From the NCBI GenBank assembly GCA_019635775.1, contig JAHBYU010000001.1:496001-560000 (forward strand): 64,000 nucleotides of DNA, read 5' to 3'. A model generated the notes under the pieces. It worked only from the letters and a program-made list of their open reading frames with translations. It had not been told where the DNA came from and did not search any database. The DNA comes from Rhizobiaceae bacterium. Its GTDB lineage: Bacteria; Pseudomonadota; Alphaproteobacteria; Rhizobiales; Rhizobiaceae. Of the stretch, positions 16,919 through 25,933 are shown one piece after another. The position numbers and the translations under genes are program-made. Numbering within the stretch: position 1 is the first letter of the stretch; the number at the start of each line of letters is the position of its first letter.

Positions 16919-17948
16919 GAACGTTCCGGTAAAGGCAAGGGCGGCAGTGGCCGATCACGGAGGCAGCCTCGGTTGCGCGCGGTCGCTTTTCCCGCACGCT
17001 CCGGAGCCCTGGGTCGATCTTTCCACCGGGATCAATCCGCACTCCTATCCGCTTTTCGACCTGCCCGCCACCGCGCTGACGAGGTTGCCGGAACCGGGGC
17101 GCGCGCTCGAACTGGCGGCAGGGGCCGCGAGGGCCTATCGCGCTCCGTCAGCAGCCCATGTGGCGCTTGCACCCGGCACACAGATCCTGTTGCCGCGCGT
17201 GTTCTCGCTTGTGATGCCGGGCCGCGTCGCGATCCTGCGACCAACCTACGCAGAACATGCCAGAACGGCAGCGTTGTGCGGGCACGCGGCTGTCGAGGTG
17301 AGCGATTTCGCGGCCTTGGCAGACGCCGATGTCGCTGTCGCCGTCAATCCCAACAATCCGGATGGTCGCGTCGTTCCGCGTGCGGACTTGCTCGCGCTTG
17401 CCGGGAAGCTGCGCAGCCGCGGCGGTCTTCTGGTCGTCGACGAAGCCTTCATGGATGTCGGTCCTCAGGACGAATCGCTTTGCGGCGATGTGGAGCAGGG
17501 CGGCATTGTGGTGCTGCGCTCGTTCGGCAAGTTTTTCGGTCTTGCGGGCGTCCGACTCGGATTTGCCGTCGCCGCGCCTGAGATCGCCGCGCGCCTCGAT
17601 GGCGAGTTCGGCCCCTGGTCGGTGTCTGGACCGGCGCTTGAATACGGCATCCGCGCACTTGAAGACCGCGCATGGCAGGACGCGATGCGCGTCGGTCTTC
17701 AAGCTGATTCCAATCGTCTCGATGCACTCCTCGCCGGCTTTGGCATCGTCGTCGATGGCGGAACGAGCCTGTTCCGGCACGTCACGCATGGCTCAGCCGC
17801 AACGCTGTTCGATACTCTGGGCAAGGCTGGCATACTGGTGCGCAATTTCGCCGACCGCCCACATGCGCTGCGCTTCGGCCTGCCTGCCGATGAGCCTGCG
17901 TGGCAACGGCTTGAGGAAGCACTGAGAAAGAACGGGATATCGGGATGA
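16917..17948 (+). CDS. cobC: CobC, threonine-phosphate decarboxylase-like aminotransferase of cobalamin synthesis
   Basis: A 343-aa PLP-dependent fold-type I protein. HGGSLGCARSLFP near residues 14-26 and DLSTGINPHSYP are typical of CobC/CobD decarboxylases that make (R)-1-amino-2-propanol phosphate for the nucleotide loop. NPNNPDGRVV (144-153) and the PLP lysine K205 in RSFGKFFGLAGVRLGF are present. It overlaps the downstream phosphatase gene by 4 bases. The start codon overlaps that of the divergent cbiB, so promoters must lie inside the coding ends or one start is further downstream. Confidence 0.92.
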   Translation: MNVPVKARAAVADHGGSLGCARSLFPHAPEPWVDLSTGINPHSYPLFDLPATALTRLPEPGRALELAAGAARAYRAPSAAHVALAPGTQILLPRVFSLVMPGRVAILRPTYAEHARTAALCGHAAVEVSDFAALADADVAVAVNPNNPDGRVVPRADLLALAGKLRSRGGLLVVDEAFMDVGPQDESLCGDVEQGGIVVLRSFGKFFGLAGVRLGFAVAAPEIAARLDGEFGPWSVSGPALEYGIRALEDRAWQDAMRVGLQADSNRLDALLAGFGIVVDGGTSLFRHVTHGSAATLFDTLGKAGILVRNFADRPHALRFGLPADEPAWQRLEEALRKNGISG

Positions 17949-18454
17949 TATGGGTCTGCCCCTTGTCGAAGGTCGACGCGACAGTCAACGCAACCCGCGC
18001 GGAGCGCCTTCTTTCGCTGCTCGCACCCGGCACCGCGATGACGAGGCCGCCGGCGATCTCCGAGGCGAACCATCTGTTCCTCTCGCTTCATGACATCGCC
18101 GAACCGCGCGACGGCATGACCCTCCCGGGGGAGGCGCACATGCGTACGCTGCTCGACTTCGCCGAGGCCTGGGATCGCGCCAGGCCGATGGTGATCAACT
18201 GTTATGCCGGGATCAGCCGCTCGACAGCCTCGGCCTATATCATCGCAGCAGCACTGCAGCCCGCCCGCGACGAAACAGAGCTGGCATGGGACCTTAGGCT
18301 GGCTTCGCCGAGCGCCACCCCAAATCCGCGCCTTGTGGCTCTGGCCGATGCGATGCTCGGGCGTCAGGGTCGCATGGTTTCCGCGATACAGGCGATCGGG
18401 CGCGGCGTGGATGCTTTCGAGGGTGTCCCGTTCTCGATGGAAATGGGGGCTTAG
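17945..18454 (+). CDS. Small cysteine phosphatase (tyrosine/dual-specificity type) in the cobalamin cluster
   Basis: A 169-aa protein with the CX5R phosphatase loop NCYAGISRST (C86, R92) and an acidic residue upstream in HDIAEPRDGM that may act as general acid. Its ATG overlaps the stop of cobC (ATGA). The position suggests a role on a phosphorylated cobalamin intermediate or aminopropanol phosphate, but this is inference; related proteins are annotated only as tyrosine phosphatases. It converges with the creatininase-like gene. Confidence 0.78.
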   Translation: MIWVCPLSKVDATVNATRAERLLSLLAPGTAMTRPPAISEANHLFLSLHDIAEPRDGMTLPGEAHMRTLLDFAEAWDRARPMVINCYAGISRSTASAYIIAAALQPARDETELAWDLRLASPSATPNPRLVALADAMLGRQGRMVSAIQAIGRGVDAFEGVPFSMEMGA

Positions 18455-18457
18455 GTT

Positions 18458-19255
18458 CTACCTGATCCAGTCGGCAAGCTTCGCCTTGCGGACATCGTGG
18501 AGCAGCCTGATGAAGCCTTCCGCCTGATGTTCGGCTGTAAGACGACCTTTTAGCGCCGTAGCCTTCGACGCTTCGCCGACGACGCCGTGCGGATTGAGGT
18601 CCGAGGCCATCCAGGCAAAGGCGTGCGCGCCGGTCGGCTTAAGCAGGTCGAACTCCTCCTCGGCCCGCTGCACGCTGGAGTAAAAGTCCTGCGCCTTTGA
18701 CATGTCCACCAGATCGGGCCGGAAGTGCAGCATTACCGACGTCTCGAAGTCGCCGCCATGGATGCCGTAGCGATCCTCGATCTCGCTGTAGAGACCGTCT
18801 GGCCTGCCGAAGCGCGACCAGCTCGTTTTCACCACCAGCATCCTGAAAGCCACCCGTAGCTCGCGCGCCACGATGCCCATGATCTCTTCGTTGCCGCCAT
18901 GCGAATTCATGAAAACGAGCTTCCGGACACCCGCCCTTGCGACCGACGCGCCGAGGTCGGCCCAGGACTGGATGGCCGCAAGGGGCGTGAGCGTCAGTGT
19001 TCCCGGCGCATGCACGTGCTCGTTCGACTTGCCGACGGACTGAACCGGCAGGATGCGGACATCGAGGTTGTCGGGCAGTCGCCCGATAACCGTTTCCAGC
19101 ATGCCGCTCATGATTGTCGTGTCGGTCGATACCGGCAGGTGCGGTCCATGCTGTTCGATGGCCGCCACGGGAAGCACCGCGATCGTGGCTTCGGGATCGA
19201 TTGCCGCGTAGGCGGTCGTCGGGAAATCTCCCCACCAGACTTTTCTCTGAGCCAC
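18458..19255 (-). CDS. Creatininase-family amidohydrolase
   Basis: A 265-aa protein of the creatininase / MftE-like metal-dependent family. Metal ligands are visible in AIEQHGPHLPVSTDT (E34, H36, D45), the conserved FMNSHGGNEE, and YGIHGGDFETS. Members hydrolyse creatinine, formamidopyrimidines or small amide rings. The start is GTG 19255 because AAAGAGG lies just upstream; a longer frame to 19309 adds a basic non-conserved leader. It probably shares a transcript with the RidA gene upstream and faces the ABC transporter operon. Confidence 0.87.
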   Translation of the reverse strand: MAQRKVWWGDFPTTAYAAIDPEATIAVLPVAAIEQHGPHLPVSTDTTIMSGMLETVIGRLPDNLDVRILPVQSVGKSNEHVHAPGTLTLTPLAAIQSWADLGASVARAGVRKLVFMNSHGGNEEIMGIVARELRVAFRMLVVKTSWSRFGRPDGLYSEIEDRYGIHGGDFETSVMLHFRPDLVDMSKAQDFYSSVQRAEEEFDLLKPTGAHAFAWMASDLNPHGVVGEASKATALKGRLTAEHQAEGFIRLLHDVRKAKLADWIR

Positions 19256-19315
19256 TGCAGCCTCTTTCTTGGTTTGCCGGGTTGTAGAGCCGTCGCCAGC
19301 CCTCCGCAACTCCTG

Positions 19316-19699
19316 CTAGCCTGCTGCGATCACCTCGATTTCCACCTTGAACTCGGGACGGCTGAAACCCGACACGATGACAAGCGTCGAGGCAGGTGGC
19401 GGATCGCTGACCAGCCGGTCGCGTACCTGCATGTAGGGCTTCATGTGGATCCGGTCGGTGACGTAGGCATTTATGCGAACGATATCGCCCAGCCCCAGTC
19501 CAGCCTCGGCCAGTATGGTCGCTATGTTGGAAAAGCAGAGTTCGGCCTGCGCGCCGGCGTCCTCAGGAATGGTATCGTCGGCATCGATGCCCAGCTGGCC
19601 GGAGCAGACGACCAATCGCTTGCCGGCCGGCACCTCGACGCCGTGACTGTATTTCGCGAAGGGCGGCCGCATCGATCCAGGTGTAAGGTGCTTGAACAT
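19316..19699 (-). CDS. RidA/YjgF-family protein
   Basis: A 127-aa Rid-superfamily protein, likely a cytoplasmic enamine/imine deaminase or a specialised Rid hydrolase. GGAGAGGAGAT precedes ATG 19699. Family features are SGQLGIDADDTIP, an internal QAELCFSNIATILAEAGLGL and INAYVTDR. The canonical RidA arginine near the C-terminal end is not obvious (ending SRPEFKVEIEVIAAG), which points to a specialised member. Its place beside hydrolases and flavin enzymes fits removal of reactive ring-opened intermediates. Confidence 0.85.
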   Translation of the reverse strand: MFKHLTPGSMRPPFAKYSHGVEVPAGKRLVVCSGQLGIDADDTIPEDAGAQAELCFSNIATILAEAGLGLGDIVRINAYVTDRIHMKPYMQVRDRLVSDPPPASTLVIVSGFSRPEFKVEIEVIAAG

Positions 19700-19928
19700 C
19701 GGTGATCTCCTCTCCGCCATCGTAGGGCGACAATCCGGTGTGCATCAATCGGTGAAACTCAATTCGCAAACGTGGACTTGAGCCGGAAAAATCGGCACCA
19801 TGCCTATCAAGCAGCCGGTTGCCGCGGCTTGCCGTGGCGCAGGAAGGCGGATGCTCGTGGCATGCCTTTTGCTTCGAAAAACAATGGCCGTTCGCCGGTG
19901 CGGACGGAAGAGGATGAGGGTGACGTCA

Positions 19929-20930
19929 ATGAACAGGCTTCTCAAGATTTCGACCGCCGCTGTTGCCTTTGCCGCTGCAGGCACTGCCAGCGCCTTTGCA
20001 GTACCCGTGACGTTCGGTACCAACTGGCTCGCGCAGGCAGAACATGGCGGCTACTACCAGGCTGTCGCCGACGGCACCTACGAAGCCTGCGGCCTCGAGG
20101 TCACGATCCAGCAGGGCGGTCCGCAGGTCGCCGGTCGGCCGCTTCTGCTTGCCGGCAAGCTCGATTTCTACATGGGCGGCAACATGCAGCAGGCTTTTGA
20201 CGCTGTTGCCCAGGACATCCCGCTGCGTGTGGTTGCGGCTTCCTTCCAGAAAGAGCCCCAGGTGGTCATGTCCCATCCCGGCGAAGGGCTCGATACCTGG
20301 GAGGATCTGCCTAAGGCTGATCAGTACATCATCGGCGATGAAGGGGCGCAGAGCTTCCTTCTGTGGATGGCGACCGAGTATGGTTTCGATCTCGCCAAGC
20401 GCGTTCCTTACACCTTCAATGCCGCGCCGTTCATCGCCAACAAGAAATCGATCCAGCAGGGCTATGTCACCTCCGAACCTTACGCCGTCGAGAAGGAGGG
20501 GGGCTTCGTTCCGAACCAGTTCCTTCTGGCGGACTACGGCTACGACACCTATTCGACCACGATCGAGACGATGCAGGACACGATCGACAAGCGTCCGGAG
20601 GTGGTTCAGTGCTTTGTCGATGGTTCGGCCAAGGGTTGGTACAACTACCTCTACGGCGACAACAAGGCTGCCAACGATGCCATCAAGAAGGACAACCCCG
20701 ACATCACCGACGAGCAGATCGCGTTCTCTATCGCCCAGATGAAGAAGTTCGGGATCGTCGACTCCGGCGACACGGAAAAGCTCGGCATCGGAGCGATGAC
20801 TGACGAACGGATCCAGAGTTTCTATGACAAGATGGTCAAGGCGAAGGTTCTGCCCGAAGGTATCGACATCAAGAAGTCCTACACGCTCCAGTTCGTCAAC
20901 AAGGGTGTCGGCCTCGACCTGAAGCAATAG
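19929..20930 (+). CDS. ABC transporter substrate-binding protein, NMT1/THI5-like
   Basis: A 333-aa periplasmic binding protein. MNRLLKISTAAVAFAAAGTA is a signal peptide with a probable cleavage after ASAFA. The mature part has the NMT1/ThiY/SsuA fold: NWLAQAEHGGYYQAVADGTY, then VTIQQGGPQVAGRPLLLAG, then DFYMGGNMQQAFDAV. Members bind formylaminopyrimidines, sulfonates, nitriles or phthalates. The start ATG 19929 follows GATGAGGGTGACGTCA. It is the first gene of an importer-catabolism operon with an ATPase 18 bases downstream. Confidence 0.9.
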   Translation: MNRLLKISTAAVAFAAAGTASAFAVPVTFGTNWLAQAEHGGYYQAVADGTYEACGLEVTIQQGGPQVAGRPLLLAGKLDFYMGGNMQQAFDAVAQDIPLRVVAASFQKEPQVVMSHPGEGLDTWEDLPKADQYIIGDEGAQSFLLWMATEYGFDLAKRVPYTFNAAPFIANKKSIQQGYVTSEPYAVEKEGGFVPNQFLLADYGYDTYSTTIETMQDTIDKRPEVVQCFVDGSAKGWYNYLYGDNKAANDAIKKDNPDITDEQIAFSIAQMKKFGIVDSGDTEKLGIGAMTDERIQSFYDKMVKAKVLPEGIDIKKSYTLQFVNKGVGLDLKQ

Positions 20931-20948
20931 GCTTCAGACAGGTTGCCG

Positions 20949-21776
20949 ATGCTTCAGGACAAGCCTGCCGAAACTGCGCAGGGGCAGGGGGAAGGTGCCT
21001 CGCCTCTGCTCGTCCTGCGCGATGTCGGCAAAAGCTTCTCCAACGGCGTTGCGGCGCTGCGCGCCGTCAATCTCACCATCCGTGAAGGCGACTTCCTCAG
21101 CCTTCTGGGCCCGTCCGGGTGCGGAAAGTCGACGGCGTTGCGTCTCATTGCCGGGCTGTCGACACCGACGACCGGCGTGATCGACTGGCGCGGAACTGGC
21201 CTGAAAGGTAGCGCCGATATCGGCTTTGTCTTTCAGGAGCCGACGTTGCTGCCATGGGCTTCCGTCTTCGACAATATCTGGCTTCCGCTGCGCCTGCGTG
21301 GCGTCTCACGTGCGAAGGCTTCGCCCGTGATCCGGGAGATGATCGAAAGGGTGCGTCTGACAGGCTTCGAAGAGGCAATGCCGCGCGAGCTTTCGGGCGG
21401 CATGAAGATGCGCGTTTCTATCGCCCGGGGGCTGGTCACCAAACCCCGCCTGCTTCTGATGGACGAGCCATTCGCGGCTTTGGACGAGATTACACGCTTC
21501 CGCCTGAACAACGATCTTCTGGAACTCTGGCAGGATGAGCGGTTTACCGTGGTGTTCGTGACTCACAGCGTGTTCGAGAGCGTCTTTCTGTCGAACAGGA
21601 TCGTCGTCATGGCCGCACGTCCGGGTCGCGTGTTCCGCGAGATCGCCGTCGATGCGCCTTATCCGCGCGACGAGGTGTTCCGTACATCGTCCGCCTATGC
21701 AGCACTCTGCCGCGAGGCATCGGGTGTGCTCGGCGAAGCGATAACCCTTGGTGGTAGTGTTCATGGCGATCACTGA
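20949..21776 (+). CDS. ABC transporter ATP-binding protein (SsuB/TauB type)
   Basis: A 275-aa cytoplasmic ATPase. Walker A GPSGCGKST is at residues 55-63, the Q-loop in VFQEPTLLPW, the signature LSGGMKMRVSIAR, Walker B RLLLMDEPFAALD and the switch histidine in VFVTHSVFES. The sequence style matches the nitrate/taurine/sulfonate/thiamine-precursor group that pairs with NMT1-like binding proteins. It overlaps the permease start by 14 bases. Confidence 0.94.
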   Translation: MLQDKPAETAQGQGEGASPLLVLRDVGKSFSNGVAALRAVNLTIREGDFLSLLGPSGCGKSTALRLIAGLSTPTTGVIDWRGTGLKGSADIGFVFQEPTLLPWASVFDNIWLPLRLRGVSRAKASPVIREMIERVRLTGFEEAMPRELSGGMKMRVSIARGLVTKPRLLLMDEPFAALDEITRFRLNNDLLELWQDERFTVVFVTHSVFESVFLSNRIVVMAARPGRVFREIAVDAPYPRDEVFRTSSAYAALCREASGVLGEAITLGGSVHGDH

Positions 21777-22614
21777 ACCCAAGGCAGTTCCCCTCGATCC
21801 GGAGGAAGCACGCCGGCTCCGTGCGATAAGAGCGGAGCGCGTCGGCCGTTGGATCCTGCCGGTCGCCATCATGCTGCTAGCCGTATGGTTCTGGGATCGC
21901 ATCTGCGTCTGGAACGAAATCCCGCGCTATATTCTTCCGCGCCCGGGCGAGGTGCTGGAGACACTCTATACCGATGCGGGCTTGCTGTTCGGCTCGCTTC
22001 TGACGACGCTGCGCATCACCTTCCTCGGGCTGCTGCTGGCAGTCCTTGGCGGTGTGGGCCTTGCGGTATTGTTTGCCCAATCGAAATGGGTGGAGATGTC
22101 CTTCTTCCCCTTCGCGGTGATCCTGCAGGTAACCCCGATCGTCGCGGTTTTTCCGCTGATCAACATCTATGTCGACAACCAGACGGCCAAGCTTTTGCTT
22201 TGCGCGTGGATCGTCGCGTTCTTCCCGATCCTGTCCAACACCACGCTCGGCCTCAACTCCGTCGACCGAAACCTGGTTGACCTTTTCAGGCTGAACGGCG
22301 CAACCCGATGGCAGGAACTCTGGCACCTTCGCCTGCCGGCTGCCATGCCGTACTTCCTTGGCGGCCTGAAGATCGCTGGCGGCCTGTCGCTCATTGGCGC
22401 GGTCGTTGCCGAGTTTGTGGCCGGCTCGTCGGGCCAGTCGTCCGGGCTCGCTTCGCGCATCATCGAGGCAGGCTACAGGCTGAACGCGCCGCGCCTCTTC
22501 GCTGCGCTTATCCTGATATCATTTACCGGTATCGTGATTTTTCTCATGATGACATTGATCTCCCACCTGGTCCTGCGCCGCTGGCACGAAAGTGCCTTGA
22601 AGCAGGATCGGTAG
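21763..22614 (+). CDS. ABC transporter permease (SsuC/TauC type)
   Basis: A 283-aa inner-membrane permease with about six transmembrane segments after a short cytoplasmic N-terminus. The coupling-loop EAA-like motif is visible around LFRLNGATRWQELWHLRLPAAMPYFLGGLKIAGG. The start ATG 21763 overlaps the ATPase gene. The three genes form one importer whose substrate is probably the compound handled by the amidohydrolase and flavoproteins that follow. Confidence 0.93.
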   Translation: MAITEPKAVPLDPEEARRLRAIRAERVGRWILPVAIMLLAVWFWDRICVWNEIPRYILPRPGEVLETLYTDAGLLFGSLLTTLRITFLGLLLAVLGGVGLAVLFAQSKWVEMSFFPFAVILQVTPIVAVFPLINIYVDNQTAKLLLCAWIVAFFPILSNTTLGLNSVDRNLVDLFRLNGATRWQELWHLRLPAAMPYFLGGLKIAGGLSLIGAVVAEFVAGSSGQSSGLASRIIEAGYRLNAPRLFAALILISFTGIVIFLMMTLISHLVLRRWHESALKQDR

Positions 22615-22620
22615 CCAGCG

Positions 22621-23928
22621 ATGTCTGCCTTCGTCATTCCGGTTTCCGGTTCCTACAGGCTGGCCCGCGCCCGTCTGCATACGTCCCTTACACCAGGCCT
22701 CTCGCTGGATGGAGATCCGGACGGCTTTGTACTTGCCGAGCTGGAAATTGCCGATGGCAAGATACGGCGCATATCGCCGCAAGATATCATCCCCTCTGAC
22801 GCCGTCGATCTTGCAGGCCGTATCGTGCTGCCATGCTTTGTCGATTGCCACACGCATATCGACAAGGGACACATCTGGCAGCGCAGTCCCAACCCGGACG
22901 GTTCGTTTCCCGGTGCGCTTGCGGCCAATGAAGCGGATCGAACCGCCCGCTGGAGCAGCGAGGATGTCTCGCGGCGCATGGATTTCTCCCTACGCTGTGC
23001 CTATGCGCACGGAACCAGTGCGGTCCGAACGCATATCGACAGCATCGCGCCGCAGGACGACATTTCTTGGCCGGTTTTCATGGAAATGCGCGAACGCTGG
23101 AAAGGCAGGGTCGACCTGCAGGCAGTCAGTCTGGTCGGGCTGGAGATGGCACGCGACAGGCAGGTGTTTTCTAAACTGGTTCAACAAGTGGCGGCGGCCG
23201 ACGGTGTTCTGGGTGCGTTTCTCTATCCAATGCCCGATGTCGTGGAGTTGCTAGATTTCGTATTCTCGAAGGCCACGCAGTACGGTCTCGATCTCGACTT
23301 CCATGCCGACGAAACGCTGGATCCGTCCGCCACCGGGCTGCGACAGATCGCGGAAGCGGCCTTGTGGAACAATTTTGATGGCCGCATCCTTGTCGGCCAT
23401 TGCTGTTCGCTTGCGCGGCAGCCCGAACAGGACGTGTTGCCCACGCTGGACAAGGTGGCGAAAGCTGGCATTTCCGTTGTGTCGCTTCCAATGTGCAACC
23501 TCTACCTACAGGATCGGCGCCAGGATGGCACGACCCCGCGATGGCGAGGAGTGACGCTGCTGCATGAGATGAAGGCGCGCGGCATTCCCATAGCGGTCGC
23601 ATCCGACAACACGCGCGACCCGTTCTACGCCTATGGCGATCTGGACATGCTGGAGGTCTATCGGGAATCGACGCGAATCCTGCATCTGGATCATCCGGTT
23701 GCGGATTGGCCCCGCGCCGCCTCGGCAACACCGGCAGAGATCATGCGTCTGGACGAAACTGGCATTCTTGCCGAGGGAGGCCCAGCCGATTTCATCGTTT
23801 TCAGGGGCCGGAGCTGGACGGAATTGCTTTCGCGACCGGAATCGGATCGCATCGTTGTGCGGGGTGGCCGGGCGATCGAGCGCGACCTGCCGGACTATTC
23901 CGAACTCGACGACCTGATGGGTGCGTAA
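22621..23928 (+). CDS. Cytosine-deaminase-like amidohydrolase
   Basis: A 435-aa metal-dependent hydrolase of the CodA-like group. The metal site DCHTHIDKGH holds H77 and H79. Further motifs are RTHIDSIAPQD, DLDFHADETLD, ILVGHCCSLA and the Asp-bearing IAVASDNTRDPFYAYGDLDM, all in the cytosine/isoguanine/creatinine deaminase pattern. It would deaminate or open a nitrogen heterocycle. It is 6 bases downstream of the permease, and its TAA overlaps the ATG of the FAD enzyme (TAATG). Confidence 0.88.
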   Translation: MSAFVIPVSGSYRLARARLHTSLTPGLSLDGDPDGFVLAELEIADGKIRRISPQDIIPSDAVDLAGRIVLPCFVDCHTHIDKGHIWQRSPNPDGSFPGALAANEADRTARWSSEDVSRRMDFSLRCAYAHGTSAVRTHIDSIAPQDDISWPVFMEMRERWKGRVDLQAVSLVGLEMARDRQVFSKLVQQVAAADGVLGAFLYPMPDVVELLDFVFSKATQYGLDLDFHADETLDPSATGLRQIAEAALWNNFDGRILVGHCCSLARQPEQDVLPTLDKVAKAGISVVSLPMCNLYLQDRRQDGTTPRWRGVTLLHEMKARGIPIAVASDNTRDPFYAYGDLDMLEVYRESTRILHLDHPVADWPRAASATPAEIMRLDETGILAEGGPADFIVFRGRSWTELLSRPESDRIVVRGGRAIERDLPDYSELDDLMGA

Positions 23929-25331
23929 TGGACATTGCCGCTTTGAAAGCAGAACTCGAAGGATTGAAGATCGAGGACAATCCCAAGATCGTTCAGCAGA
24001 AGAGTCGCGATTTCTATTGGTACAGCCCTGTCCTTAAGCGCCAGCTCGATCATGTCAGCGGGGACCTTGTTGTCTCGCCGAGAGATGAGGGTGAGGTAGT
24101 CCGGGTGCTCTCCGCCTGCCACAGGCTTGGCGTTCCGGTAACACCGCGCGGAACCGGCACGGGGAACTACGGGCAGGCGATGCCGCTTTCCGGCGGCGTG
24201 ATCCTCAGTCTGGCTGAAATGAACGCCGTCACGTCGATTCTGCCCGGTCGCGTTGTCGCCCATCCGGGCGCCATCATAGTCGATATCGACCGTGCAACGC
24301 GGGCCCATTCCAACCAGGAGCTTCGTCTTCACCCCTCGACTTACGCCACCGCGTCGATTGGAGGCTTTATCGCCGGCGGGTCTGGCGGTGTCGGATCGAT
24401 CAATTTCGGCGGCCTGCGCGATTTCGGAAATGTATTGCGGCTTCGTGTCGTCACGATGGAGGCTGAACCTCGGATATTAGAACTGACGGGTGAAGACATC
24501 CACAAGGTCACGCACGCCTACGGCACGAACGGCATCATAACCGAGGTTGAGATGCCGCTAACTGCCGCCTACGATTGGGTGGACGTGATTGTCGGTTTCG
24601 ACAGCTTCACAGGGGCGGCCCGCTACGGCAACACGCTTGCCTGCCAGGACGGCATTCTCACCAAGCTTGTGACGCCGATTGCAGCGCCAGTGCCCTGGCT
24701 CTATTTCAAGCGCCACCAGAAATTCTTGCGGGAGGACATGAGCATCTGCGTCGCCATGGTCGCACCGCACTCCCTCGACGCCTTCCTGGCCTTTACCCGC
24801 CGTGCTGGTGGCCAGGTTGTCTACAACGCGGCCACGGCTTCCGATGAGGAGAAGAAGGGGCTGCCGCCGGCCTATGAGCTTGCCTGGAACCACACGACGC
24901 TCCGGGCGCTACGGGTAGACCCCTCCATTACCTATCTCCAGTCGCTCTATCCGTTTCCAGATCACCTCGAACTGGTCGAGAAGATCGACGGACTCTTTCC
25001 GGGCGAAGTCTTCTCGCACCTGGAATTCGTGCGCCTCGACGGCAACGTCACCTGCTTCGGGCTCAATCTCGTCCGCTTCACCACGGAAGAAAGGCTTGAC
25101 GAGATCGTCGCCGCTTTCGAGCAGAACGGATGCCCGATCTTCAATCCGCATCGATACACGCTGGAGGAGGGCGGGATGAAACAGACAGACGAGGTCCAAC
25201 TCGCCTTCAAGCGGGAAGCCGACCCGCGGGGTCTTCTCAATCCGGGCAAAATGATCGCGTGGGAAGATCCCGCTTACGACTATCGTTCGGGCAAGACCTT
25301 CCTGTTCAAGGGATTGTCGCAGGTTTCGTAA
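23928..25331 (+). CDS. FAD-binding oxidoreductase, GlcD/VAO type
   Basis: A 467-aa flavoprotein with an N-terminal FAD_binding_4 (PCMH) domain: VVSPRDEGEVVRVLSACHR, PVTPRGTGTGNYGQAMPLSGG, then a long region with IGGFIAGGSGGVGSINFGG. The C-terminal half is a substrate domain ending DPRGLLNPGKMI, the classical end of GlcD/lactate-oxidase-type enzymes. No Cys or His covalent FAD anchor is obvious. The start ATG 23928 overlaps the deaminase stop; a longer frame to 23706 lies inside that gene and is rejected. Confidence 0.88.
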   Translation: MDIAALKAELEGLKIEDNPKIVQQKSRDFYWYSPVLKRQLDHVSGDLVVSPRDEGEVVRVLSACHRLGVPVTPRGTGTGNYGQAMPLSGGVILSLAEMNAVTSILPGRVVAHPGAIIVDIDRATRAHSNQELRLHPSTYATASIGGFIAGGSGGVGSINFGGLRDFGNVLRLRVVTMEAEPRILELTGEDIHKVTHAYGTNGIITEVEMPLTAAYDWVDVIVGFDSFTGAARYGNTLACQDGILTKLVTPIAAPVPWLYFKRHQKFLREDMSICVAMVAPHSLDAFLAFTRRAGGQVVYNAATASDEEKKGLPPAYELAWNHTTLRALRVDPSITYLQSLYPFPDHLELVEKIDGLFPGEVFSHLEFVRLDGNVTCFGLNLVRFTTEERLDEIVAAFEQNGCPIFNPHRYTLEEGGMKQTDEVQLAFKREADPRGLLNPGKMIAWEDPAYDYRSGKTFLFKGLSQVS

Positions 25332-25338
25332 TGCTCTC

Positions 25339-25920
25339 ATGAAGGTTCTGGTCCTATTCGCGCATCCGGTTGAAACCAGCTTCAACGCGTCTCTTCACAG
25401 GCTGATCGTCGAGCGACTGCGTGCGAGCGGGCATGAGGTCGATGATTGCGATCTCTATGCGGAGGACTTCGATCCGCGTGTTAGCCGTGCGGAACGGCTG
25501 GCCTATCACGACCCGCGCTCCCCGGATGACCCCGCCGCTCCCTATGTACGGCGGCTTCTTGCTGCTGAGGCGCTGGTGCTGTCCTTCCCGGTCTGGAACT
25601 ATGGCTTTCCGGCCATGCTAAAAGGGTATTTCGACCGCGTATTCCTGCCCGATGTTTCCTTCAGGATGATCAACGGCAAGGCGACACCCAGTCTGCACAA
25701 CATCAGGAAAGTCGTGGCGGTTACCACCTATGGCGGAAGCTGGTTGCGGGCAGCCCTGATGGGCAATCCGCCGAAAAGGATCGTCACCCGCATGTTGCGC
25801 GCGACCGTCAAGCCTGGTGCGCCCGTCACCTACCTTGCGCACTACTCGATGAACCTGTCCACGCCGCAGTCGCGCGAAGCATACATGGCCAAGGTTGCGG
25901 CGCGGATGGATGCCTTCTGA
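25339..25920 (+). CDS. NAD(P)H-dependent oxidoreductase, flavodoxin-like fold (first copy)
   Basis: A 193-aa MdaB/KefF/NQO1-like flavoprotein. It begins MKVLVLFAHPVETSFNASLH (FMN/FAD phosphate loop AHPVETSFN) and carries DDCDLYAEDFDP, FPVWNYGFPAMLKGYFDRVF and VTTYGGSW. These enzymes make two-electron reductions of quinones or heterocycles with NAD(P)H. It is 7 bases downstream of the FAD enzyme and 13 bases before a paralogue with about the same domain plan. Confidence 0.88.
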   Translation: MKVLVLFAHPVETSFNASLHRLIVERLRASGHEVDDCDLYAEDFDPRVSRAERLAYHDPRSPDDPAAPYVRRLLAAEALVLSFPVWNYGFPAMLKGYFDRVFLPDVSFRMINGKATPSLHNIRKVVAVTTYGGSWLRAALMGNPPKRIVTRMLRATVKPGAPVTYLAHYSMNLSTPQSREAYMAKVAARMDAF

Positions 25921-25933
25921 AGGGACGCAACCG

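Noticed and set aside
19700..19928. A TPP riboswitch before the NMT1-like binding protein
   Set aside because: The conserved CTGAGA and ACCTGATC-type blocks are absent from the 230-base gap, so thiamine-precursor control is not supported.
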